8,180 nt of DNA from SLJK01 sp964567295. Its GTDB lineage: Bacteria > Bacillota > Dethiobacteria > DTU022 > UBA8154. Positions within the stretch are counted from its first letter, which is position 1. The number at the start of each line of letters is the position of its first letter. The stretch is from positions 1 to 8,180 of the forward strand of contig CAZMLU010000067.1 in the NCBI GenBank assembly GCA_964567295.1, given 5' to 3'. Shown here piece by piece: positions 1 to 5,204 of the stretch. Both the position numbers and the translations under genes were made by a program. Under the pieces are notes generated by a model. It saw only the letters and a list, made by a program, of their open reading frames with translations, did not search any database and had not been told where the DNA came from.

Positions 1-78
1 GACATCTCCGCCAGCAACGGGATCATCCATGTAATCGATACGGTGCTCCTGCCCCTCGAACCCGAACCCGTCGATTGA
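1..78 (+). CDS. C-terminal end of a fasciclin (FAS1) domain protein, partial
   Basis: Only the last 25 codons are inside the window, read in frame 1 and stopping at TGA (76-78). The translation contains SASNGIIHVIDTVLLP, the characteristic closing strand of a FAS1 domain (usual form: NG-IHVID-VLLP). It is followed by a short acidic, proline-rich tail, PLEPEPVD. FAS1 proteins are normally secreted or surface-anchored and act in adhesion. The signal peptide and any further domains lie upstream of the window, so domain number and anchoring cannot be judged. A strong terminator about 75 bases downstream suggests this is the last gene of its transcript. The family call rests on one short but distinctive motif. 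Confidence 0.8.
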   Translation, partial: DISASNGIIHVIDTVLLPLEPEPVD

Positions 79-151
79 GCAGGTGAATATCCTTAATCGC
101 CTGCCCGGTGGGATCCGGGCTTTGAACTTCAGAGAGCGAGTGTGATTTCCG

Positions 152-188
152 CCCCCGGGACGCTCCCCAAGCTCCCGGGGGATTTTTT
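152..188 (+). terminator. Rho-independent terminator after the fasciclin gene
   Basis: A perfect 9-bp inverted repeat, CCCCCGGGA (152-160) and TCCCGGGGG (173-181), encloses a 12-base loop and is followed by six T (183-188). This is a textbook intrinsic terminator for plus-strand transcription leaving the fasciclin gene. A smaller perfect hairpin, GCCCGG/CCGGGC with a 6-base loop (103-120), lies between the stop codon and this element and lacks a proper T-run. There is no T-run on the minus-strand side, so the element should act in one direction only. Confidence 0.88.
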
Positions 189-204
189 GAAACAGCCTTG
201 CCAT

Positions 205-393
205 TTAATTCATAAAAGATCCACTTCCGGTCCCTGTTATATCACGTTCTCCCTGGGCTGTTAACTTGAACTGGCCCCGGGCTTTTCTCATTTTTTCATA
301 GGATTCAGTATCCAGTAAAACCGCCTTGGCTTCTCCGTTTTGGGTAATATATACAGGCTGGTGTGTCTCGTTCACTTTGAACCGGGTTCTCAA
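205..393 (-). pseudogene. Phd/YefM-type antitoxin remnant lacking its N-terminus
   Basis: The 62-residue reading frame contains VNETHQPVYITQNGEAKAV and then LLDTESYEKM, the second half of the Phd/YefM antitoxin DNA-binding fold (usual pattern: E-x-x-x-P-V-x-I-T-x-N-G-x-x-x-A-V-L-x-x-x-x-Y-E). The tail FKLTAQGERDI resembles the family's LLAQGE-DI segment. Complete members begin about 20 residues earlier with an 'A-x-x-x-R-x-x-L' helix. That helix is absent: a TAA stop lies immediately upstream of the only possible start (TTG at 391-393), no ribosome binding site precedes it, and the por terminator occupies the space where the missing part would be. No toxin gene follows; the next 200 bases hold only the fasciclin terminator and the fasciclin tail. 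I infer a decayed antitoxin left by a lost toxin-antitoxin module. A truncated but expressed orphan regulator is less likely. Confidence 0.55.
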
Positions 394-397
394 TTAT

Positions 398-409
398 TGT
401 CATATGACA
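398..409. promoter_or_regulatory. Perfect 12-bp palindrome, possible antitoxin operator
   Basis: TGTCATATGACA reads identically on both strands. It lies 4 bases upstream of the antitoxin remnant and next to the por terminator. Phd/YefM-type antitoxins bind short palindromes near their own start to repress their operon, so this may be the original or a relict operator. Binding is inferred from position and symmetry only. Confidence 0.4.
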
Positions 410-412
410 TAA

Positions 413-449
413 TCAAAACCCCTGCGGCGGGAGGCGGCAGGGGTTTTGA
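413..449 (-). terminator. Terminator of the porGDAB operon
   Basis: A 13-bp perfect inverted repeat, TCAAAACCCCTGC (413-425) and GCAGGGGTTTTGA (437-449), has an 11-base loop. It lies 30 bases past the porB stop codon. Read on the minus strand, the GC-rich stem core is followed by TTTT within the outer stem, which suits intrinsic termination. The A-tract on the opposite side means it could also stop plus-strand transcription. Confidence 0.82.
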
Positions 450-479
450 AGGTCAGTATTAACGCAGCGGGGGAGCTTT

Positions 480-1415
480 TTATTTCTCTTCGCCGCAGCG
501 CCAAAGAAGCTTATCCCATTCCTGATCGATATAGTCCTGCAGGCCGGCCAGGACTTCGTTGTTGCCCTCTTTGAAGAGGTGGGCAAAGCGTCCCTGCATG
601 CCCATATATTCTTCAAGGGGTCTTTTATCGCGGACTTTGGTGGTCAATTTCCACTTACCGTTTTCTACCTCGTAAAGCGGCCATACACAGCTTTGAACGG
701 CCAGTTTGGCTACTTCCACCGTTTTTTCAGGGGGATAGCGCCAGCCCCTGTGACAGGGGGAGAGGACGTTGATAAATGCAGGACCGTCGGCTTCGAAGGC
801 CTTCCTGGATTTACGTATCAGGTCTTTCCAGTGGCTTATGGAAGCCTGGGCGACGTAGGGTATATTGTGGGCGGTGGCGATGAGGGTCATGTCTTTGCGA
901 TTTTCATTTTTCCCGAAACTTTCCTTGCCGTGGGGGCTGGTTGAGGTCCAGCTGCCTTTCAGGGTCGCCCCGGAGCGCTGGATGCCGGTGTTCATATAGG
1001 CTTCGTTGTTGTAGCAGATATAGACTACTTTGTGCCCTCTTTCCATTAACCCCGAGAGGGCCTGAAGACCGATATCATAAGTCCCTCCGTCTCCTCCAAA
1101 TACGACAAAACGGAAGTCTTCGTCAATCTTTCCCTGAGCTTTCAGGGATTGATAGGCGGCTTCTACCCCGCTCATGGTAGAGGCGGCGTTCTCGAAGGCG
1201 CTGTGGATATAGGAGGATTTCCAGGAGGTATAGGGGTAGATGGTGGTGGATACTTCCAGGCAACCCGTGGGGTTGCCTACTACCATCTGTATATTGTCAG
1301 GTGCTCCCAACAGTGCCTGGCGCACGGCTATGGAGGCACCGCAGCCCGCACAGAGACGGTGTCCGCCGGAGAGTATTTCTTTCTTTTGGACCAGGTTTTT
1401 CAGCTTTGTCGGCAT
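480..1415 (-). CDS. porB: Pyruvate:ferredoxin oxidoreductase, beta subunit (TPP-binding)
   Basis: This 311-residue protein is the catalytic thiamine-diphosphate and iron-sulfur subunit of a four-subunit 2-oxoacid:ferredoxin oxidoreductase, which converts pyruvate, CoA and oxidised ferredoxin to acetyl-CoA, CO2 and reduced ferredoxin in the cytoplasm. HRLCAGCGAS supplies Cys22 and Cys25; with Cys52 (PTGCLEVS) and Cys221 (SPCHRGW) these match the four ligands of the proximal [4Fe-4S] cluster. The TPP/Mg site is GGDGGTYDIG (Asp109), followed about 26 residues later by NNEAYMNTG (Asn136-Asn137). The YMNTGIQRSG stretch is typical of pyruvate-type beta subunits. The length is usual. The ATG start is preceded by GGAGGAG 5 to 7 bases upstream, embedded in the end of porA; only 2 bases separate the two genes, implying translational coupling. 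It is the last gene of the operon. Substrate assignment to pyruvate rather than a related oxoacid is by motif, not assay. Confidence 0.93.
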   Translation of the reverse strand: MPTKLKNLVQKKEILSGGHRLCAGCGASIAVRQALLGAPDNIQMVVGNPTGCLEVSTTIYPYTSWKSSYIHSAFENAASTMSGVEAAYQSLKAQGKIDEDFRFVVFGGDGGTYDIGLQALSGLMERGHKVVYICYNNEAYMNTGIQRSGATLKGSWTSTSPHGKESFGKNENRKDMTLIATAHNIPYVAQASISHWKDLIRKSRKAFEADGPAFINVLSPCHRGWRYPPEKTVEVAKLAVQSCVWPLYEVENGKWKLTTKVRDKRPLEEYMGMQGRFAHLFKEGNNEVLAGLQDYIDQEWDKLLWRCGEEK

Positions 1416-1417
1416 TT

Positions 1418-2623
1418 TTACTCCTCCCCCTCTCGCAGCCCCAGGTAATTTACCTTCTGTTTTACGGGTCCGCCGCGAGCGATTTCTTCCAGGTCGTTGA
1501 TGACTTTGTGGGTCAGTTCAATGGAGAGGTCTCTGCCTCCCAGCCCGTAGATGTAGTTTACCACCTCGGGTTTTTCTTGCATATCATAGAGGGAAGAACG
1601 CAGTTCCATAAAGACCGGGCCTCCCATGCCTCCGGCAAAACTTTCCGAGCGGTCCAGGACGGCTACGGCTTTTACGCCCTCCAGGGCCTCGGCCAGTTCG
1701 GTGGCGGGGAAGGGACGGAAGCTGCGCAGCTTGATCATACCTATGGGGATGCCTGCTTCTCGCATACATTCTATTTCATTGCGCACAGTGCCGCAAGCCG
1801 ACCCCAGGACGATGATCGCAATTTCGGCATCGTCCATGCCTACCGGTTCGAAAAGGCCGTAGGTGCGGCCGGAGATTTCCCCGTATTCTCTTCCAATTTC
1901 TTGAATTACCTGCAGGGCATTGCGCATTCCCTCTTCCTGCTGCCGTTTAAATTCAAAGTAGTAACCGTAGAGCCCGTCAAAATTACCTACGCTGGCAGGA
2001 TTGGAAGCGTCTAGCAGGGAATAGGCCGGGTCCAGGTTACCGACAAAATCCTGGGCAATGCTATCGTTCATGAGCTCCAGGCGGTCTACGGCGTGGGAGA
2101 TGATGAAGCCGTCCAGCAGGACCATGGCCGGTAGAAGGACGTCCGGGTGTTCCGCGATGCGGGTGGCCTGCAAGGTGTTGTCGTACGCTTCCTGCGCGTT
2201 TTCGGAGAAGAGCTGGATCCAGCCCGAATCTCTTGCTCCCATGCTGTCCCCGTGGTCGCAGTGAATGTTGATGGGGGCGGAAAGGGCCCGGTTCACATTG
2301 GGCATTACGATGGGGAGCCTCAAGCCGGAGGCGACATATAACAGTTCCCACATAAAACCCAGGCCCTGGGAAGAGGTGCAGGTCATAACCCTGACCCCTG
2401 AGGCTGCTGCGCCTATGGCTGCGCTCATGGCGCTGTGTTCACTTTCTACGGCAACGAAGTTGGTTTTGACGATGCCATCTGCTGTCATCTGGGAAAAGGT
2501 TTCTACTATCGCAGTCTGTGGCGTGATGGGATATGCTGCTACTACATCGGGGTTGATCTGGCGCATGGCTTCTGCTATAGCATCTGTTCCGACCAGGGCC
2601 ACAGTGTTTTTGGTGACTACCAA
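1418..2623 (-). CDS. porA: Pyruvate:ferredoxin oxidoreductase, alpha subunit
   Basis: The 401-residue alpha subunit contains the pyrimidine-binding domain and the C-terminal domain II of the oxidoreductase. Near the N-terminus, GTDAIAEAMRQ is followed by AAYPITPQT (about residues 29-37), the hallmark of this subunit. VAVESEHSAMSAAIGAAASG follows around residues 57-76; in the family its glutamate (Glu62 here) contacts the TPP aminopyrimidine. GLRLPIVMPNVNRAL is also conserved, and the C-terminal third holds domain II (IIVLGSACGTVRNEIE, then MIKLRSFRPFP). I place the start at TTG 2621-2623 because an ideal GGAGG (2631-2635) lies 7 bases before it. The longer frame, opening at GTG 2647, would put that GGAGG inside the coding region. 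The gene lies 43 bases after porD and 2 bases before porB. Nothing in the protein looks broken. Confidence 0.92.
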   Translation of the reverse strand: MVVTKNTVALVGTDAIAEAMRQINPDVVAAYPITPQTAIVETFSQMTADGIVKTNFVAVESEHSAMSAAIGAAASGVRVMTCTSSQGLGFMWELLYVASGLRLPIVMPNVNRALSAPINIHCDHGDSMGARDSGWIQLFSENAQEAYDNTLQATRIAEHPDVLLPAMVLLDGFIISHAVDRLELMNDSIAQDFVGNLDPAYSLLDASNPASVGNFDGLYGYYFEFKRQQEEGMRNALQVIQEIGREYGEISGRTYGLFEPVGMDDAEIAIIVLGSACGTVRNEIECMREAGIPIGMIKLRSFRPFPATELAEALEGVKAVAVLDRSESFAGGMGGPVFMELRSSLYDMQEKPEVVNYIYGLGGRDLSIELTHKVINDLEEIARGGPVKQKVNYLGLREGEE

Positions 2624-2630
2624 ATGATTG

Positions 2631-2635
2631 CCTCC
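2631..2635 (-). promoter_or_regulatory. Ribosome binding site deciding the porA TTG start
   Basis: On the minus strand AAAGGAGG is followed by CAATCA and then TTG. The GGAGG core and its spacing favour TTG at 2623 over the upstream in-frame ATG (2641) and GTG (2647), neither of which has a comparable site. Confidence 0.78.
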
Positions 2636-2666
2636 TTTCATTTGCACAACATTAATGAGTAAGAGA

Positions 2667-2990
2667 TTACTTTTCTTGCTTCTTTGCTTCTTCGCCTTCG
2701 TCTTTCATTTCTATGGCGTCTCGTGGGCATTCTGCGGCGCAGATCCCACATCCTTTGCAAAAATCATGATCGAAACCGGTTACCTTTCCATCTTTCACGA
2801 CCACGGAGCTGTCCGGGCAGTAGATAAAGCATATCAGGCACTGGTTGCAATTTAAGTCGTTTCGCACGGGGCGAAAGGTGCGCCAGCCCCCTGTTTTGAA
2901 TTTGCTGGAATTACCCGGGTCTTCGATAACGCCTCCCAGGGGATGTTTTCTCCAGCTCCATTTCTGGATGTCATGGATATCCCAGGTCAT
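2667..2990 (-). CDS. porD: Pyruvate:ferredoxin oxidoreductase, delta subunit (2[4Fe-4S] ferredoxin)
   Basis: This 107-residue protein is the electron-transfer subunit that passes electrons from the catalytic PorAB core to external ferredoxin. Two classical bacterial-ferredoxin motifs are present: Cys48-x2-Cys51-x2-Cys54-x3-Cys58-Pro and Cys78-x2-Cys81-x2-Cys84-x3-Cys88-Pro, so both cubane clusters should assemble. The N-terminal 45 residues, rich in Trp and Gly (including GGWRTFRPV), are the usual docking extension of PorD; the C-terminus is a charged tail. The ATG start overlaps the porG stop as ATGA and has AGGAGG about 10 bases upstream. Length and arrangement are normal for the family. 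Confidence 0.93.
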   Translation of the reverse strand: MTWDIHDIQKWSWRKHPLGGVIEDPGNSSKFKTGGWRTFRPVRNDLNCNQCLICFIYCPDSSVVVKDGKVTGFDHDFCKGCGICAAECPRDAIEMKDEGEEAKKQEK

Positions 2991-3562
2991 TCTGACTCCA
3001 CCTCCTCATAGGCCCTTTCCAGGGCGACGACGTTGCTTTCCACAACCTTGCTGGGAAATTTTTTGCCGAAGGTGTTTCTCAGGAAATCTGTTGCTTCCTC
3101 TTTGCTCAAGAGGCCCGTAGCCCTTAAAAGCGCCCCCAGCATGGGGATATTGGGCATAAAGCGCCCCAGCGCTTCCAGGGAAATATGGGTGGCATCAACA
3201 GTGTATATTTTCCTGCCGTTTAGATTAATTTTAGCCCTGATCTCCGAGGGGCTGCTGGGGGTATTGATAATAAGAGTACCGTCCGCAGCAAGGCCCGTGG
3301 AGACATCCACCACTTCCAACAGGGTGGGATCGACCACGATAACGATTGCGGGGTTGGTTATGCCGCAGTAGGTGGATATTTTATTTTCGCTTAAACGATT
3401 GAAGCACTGGATGGGGGCGCCCATTCTTTCGGGTCCGTATTCGGGGAATGCCTGGAAAAACATATCCTTTGTCAAAGACATCTCGGCTAATGTTTTTGCG
3501 GCGGTTACGGCTCCCTGTCCACCCCTAGCATGCCAGCGGATTTCAATAACTTCTTCTGCCAA
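2987..3562 (-). CDS. porG: Pyruvate:ferredoxin oxidoreductase, gamma subunit
   Basis: With the start chosen here the gamma subunit is 191 residues. It opens with AEEVIEIRWHARGGQGAVTA, which contains the signature HxRGGQG of this subunit (domain III of one-chain PFOR, associated with CoA binding). QAFPEYGPERMGAPIQCFNR and NIPMLGALLRATGLL are also characteristic. The TTG at 3560-3562 is preceded by GGAGGT 8 bases upstream (3571-3576). The open frame extends 23 codons further, to about 3631, but those residues (rich in Arg and Lys) do not fit the family and would bury the ribosome site. It is the first gene of the operon; its TGA overlaps the porD ATG. Confidence 0.92.
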   Translation of the reverse strand: MAEEVIEIRWHARGGQGAVTAAKTLAEMSLTKDMFFQAFPEYGPERMGAPIQCFNRLSENKISTYCGITNPAIVIVVDPTLLEVVDVSTGLAADGTLIINTPSSPSEIRAKINLNGRKIYTVDATHISLEALGRFMPNIPMLGALLRATGLLSKEEATDFLRNTFGKKFPSKVVESNVVALERAYEEVESE

Positions 3563-3570
3563 CGGTTTAC

Positions 3571-3576
3571 ACCTCC
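3571..3576 (-). promoter_or_regulatory. Ribosome binding site deciding the porG TTG start
   Basis: GGAGGT on the minus strand, 8 bases before TTG 3562. It matches the 16S anti-Shine-Dalgarno sequence fully and makes the longer upstream frame implausible. Confidence 0.75.
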
Positions 3577-3647
3577 AAGCTCTTTTTTTAAGGGGTCTTA
3601 TTGGGACGATTGAGTATCTACTATTAAGCAATATTTTGCGATTAAAA

Positions 3648-3666
3648 ACTATTTTACCATAATAGT
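3648..3666 (-). promoter_or_regulatory. Candidate por operon promoter (-10) overlapped by a dyad
   Basis: On the minus strand, TGG followed by TAAAAT (3651-3659) forms an extended -10 element about 90 bases upstream of the porG start. A -35 match at normal spacing is poor; TTGTAG lies at a 20-base spacing, so recognition would lean on the extended -10 or on an activator. The same bases lie inside an inverted repeat with 6-bp arms, ACTATT (3648-3653) and AATAGT (3661-3666), separated by 7 bases. A protein bound to this dyad would occlude or contact RNA polymerase. The regulator is unknown. The flanking region (3590-3700) is clearly more AT-rich than the genes. Confidence 0.42.
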
Positions 3667-3813
3667 ATCCTTAATTCTACAATCGTATTAATTTTTTTTG
3701 TTCAAAACTCAAGAGCGGTACCTGAAAAATTTTTCTCCCGGGACTGGAAATATACCGGCAGAGAGGTTAAGATGATAATAAGAAGGGAAAATGGTTTTAA
3801 GTCGGGAAATAAT

Positions 3814-3818
3814 GGAGG
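3814..3818 (+). promoter_or_regulatory. Ribosome binding site deciding the murI TTG start
   Basis: GGAGG followed by an 8-base spacer and TTG at 3827-3829. The two upstream in-frame ATG codons (3791, 3812) have only weak purine stretches at poor spacing. Confidence 0.65.
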
Positions 3819-3826
3819 CCTGTGTT

Positions 3827-4633
3827 TTGGAGAACCAGAAGGCTGTTGCGCTGCTGGATTCGGGCGTGGGAGGTCTAACGGTGGTCAGGGAGATTTTCAA
3901 GCAGCTCCCCCGTGAAAAGGTCGTTTATTTCGGTGATACGGCCCGTATGCCGTACGGCCCCCGCTCCTACGAAGAGGTTCGCGGTTATGTCTATCAGATC
4001 ATAGATTTTTTGCAGACCCAGGAAATCAAGTCTATCATAGTGGCCTGTAATTCGGCAACTGCGGCGGGGATGGAGTATTACAAGGAAAAGGTCGACCTGC
4101 CGCTTTTAGGGGTTATTGAACCGGGGGTGCGCGCTGCCCTGCAGGAGACAGGGTCGGGGAAGATAGGGGTGATCGGGACCACCGGAACTATTGAAAGCGG
4201 CGCTTACCAGGATGTGCTGCAGAGAATGGCTCCCCGGGTGGAGCTATTCAGCCAGGCCTGCCCCCTTTTTGTGCTTATCGTGGAAAATGACCTGGTCCAC
4301 AGTCCTGAAGCGGAGAGGGTGGCAGAAGAGTACCTGGGCTGGCTCAGGGAGGAAGGGGTCGATACCCTTATTATGGGATGCACCCATTATCCCCTGTTGG
4401 AAAAGGTTGTTCGCTCAACCATGGGGCCCGGGGTGAGGCTGATCAGCTCTGCACGGGAAACGGCCAGGGAGGCCCGGTCCATCATGGAGAATAAGGGGCT
4501 TCTGCGTGTCCAGGAGGATTATCTTCATCACCGTTTTTACGTGAGCGGGCCTGCTGCGCCTTTCGAGGAGATGGCGGCCAGGTTGCTGGAAAGCAAGATC
4601 AGGGCCTACCAGGTTGTTTTGGGAGAGCGGTAG
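3827..4633 (+). CDS. murI: Glutamate racemase
   Basis: This enzyme interconverts L- and D-glutamate without a cofactor, supplying D-Glu for peptidoglycan in the cytoplasm. All diagnostic motifs are present, numbered from the TTG start: LLDSGVGGLTV (Asp11), YFGDTARMPYGPRS (residues 34-47), VACNSATA with catalytic Cys74, and MGCTHYPLL with the second catalytic Cys185 and His187. The two cysteines are the proton acid/base pair of the family. The predicted 268 residues match the usual 260-275. An ATG at 3791 would add 12 residues (MVLSREIMEACV) that do not look like family sequence, and TTG 3827 has the better ribosome site. The gene diverges from the por operon and converges with the RDD gene, with only 31 bases between stops. 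In Bacillus the homologue racE lies near rph, as here. Confidence 0.94.
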   Translation: MENQKAVALLDSGVGGLTVVREIFKQLPREKVVYFGDTARMPYGPRSYEEVRGYVYQIIDFLQTQEIKSIIVACNSATAAGMEYYKEKVDLPLLGVIEPGVRAALQETGSGKIGVIGTTGTIESGAYQDVLQRMAPRVELFSQACPLFVLIVENDLVHSPEAERVAEEYLGWLREEGVDTLIMGCTHYPLLEKVVRSTMGPGVRLISSARETAREARSIMENKGLLRVQEDYLHHRFYVSGPAAPFEEMAARLLESKIRAYQVVLGER

Positions 4634-4664
4634 CCAGCCCCGGAATTGAATCGCACGGGGGTGT

Positions 4665-5075
4665 TTAACTCCTGTAATAGACGGGTGCTTCTCTTACCAC
4701 AGTTCCTCCCCAGCGGTCTCCGATGCGCTGGCCCTGTGGATGGGTGTTCACGGCCAGGAGTTCTATCACGCAGATGATTAATGCCGCCAGAAAGCCGAGC
4801 AACCATCCGATCAGGGGGACAATGGCGATAATTGATGGTATTACAAAGATAAAATTGCGGCGGAGAGATTCTCCGTAGTTCAGGCGTTGGCCTGCGGTGG
4901 TGGTTACCTGCAGGTTCAGAGCTTTTTTGCCTAAACTGCCGTTTCGGGTCATGCCGTCACGCAGGAGCAGGTAGAGCAGGCTTATGGCCACACCGATTAG
5001 GGGCACCATGGAAACGAGCCCTGCCAGGAGGATATCTATTAAAAAGGCTATGATGCGGCGAATGATCATTATCAT
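4665..5075 (-). CDS. RDD-family small membrane protein
   Basis: This 136-residue hydrophobic protein has the hallmarks of the RDD family: an N-terminal RRIIAFLIDILLAG (Arg6/Arg7 and Asp14 within the first membrane segment), a middle motif NGSLGKKALNLQV, and a closing GQRIGDRWGGTVV. Hydrophobic stretches cover roughly residues 8-38 and 74-110, probably three to four membrane passes as hairpins. The family is widespread and mostly uncharacterised; some members have been linked to ion transport, which cannot be claimed here. Start choice is uncertain between ATG 5075 and ATG 5069; AAGGGG lies 4 and 10 bases upstream of them. The gene opposes its neighbours, converging with murI and diverging from the rph-rdgB fusion. 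I found no convincing promoter for it. Confidence 0.8.
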   Translation of the reverse strand: MIMIIRRIIAFLIDILLAGLVSMVPLIGVAISLLYLLLRDGMTRNGSLGKKALNLQVTTTAGQRLNYGESLRRNFIFVIPSIIAIVPLIGWLLGFLAALIICVIELLAVNTHPQGQRIGDRWGGTVVREAPVYYRS

Positions 5076-5142
5076 CCATCCCCTTTTCAGTTAGTATTTG
5101 AAGGATTTCGGCAGCCATCCCGGAAACTCCTGCAAAGCGATC

Positions 5143-5172
5143 TTGTTCGGGGAAATAAAGAGGAGCTAAATA
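5143..5172 (+). promoter_or_regulatory. Candidate sigma-A promoter for rph-rdgB
   Basis: TTGTTC (5143-5148), an 18-base spacer and TAAATA (5167-5172) lie just upstream of the gene and would give a leader of about 25 bases. A separate promoter is expected because the opposing RDD gene cuts this gene off from murI. Confidence 0.45.
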
Positions 5173-5204
5173 TACCAGCGTCATGGTAGAAGAAGGAGTA
5201 TTTT

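Noticed and set aside
79..204. Search for a toxin gene downstream of the antitoxin remnant on the minus strand
   Set aside because: No frame of useful length exists there. The stretch holds only the GCCCGG hairpin and the fasciclin terminator.
1301..2014. A 237-codon open frame on the plus strand across porB and porA
   Set aside because: It lies antisense to two well-supported genes, has no recognisable motif or ribosome site, and is explained by the codon bias of the genes it overlaps.
3667..3813. Promoter for murI in the divergent region
   Set aside because: TTGTTC near 3698 and GATAAT near 3774 are present but cannot be paired with each other or with partners at acceptable spacing, so no promoter is called.
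4634..4664. Shared terminator between the convergent murI and RDD genes
   Set aside because: The 31-base gap contains no inverted repeat with a T-run in either direction.
5076..5184. Minus-strand frame beginning MTLVYLAPLYF upstream of the RDD gene, considered as an extra small gene or an RDD N-terminal extension
   Set aside because: It is in a different frame from the RDD gene, has no ribosome binding site before its ATG, and overlaps the rph-rdgB promoter candidate. RDD proteins normally start close to the RR-AF-ID motif already present.
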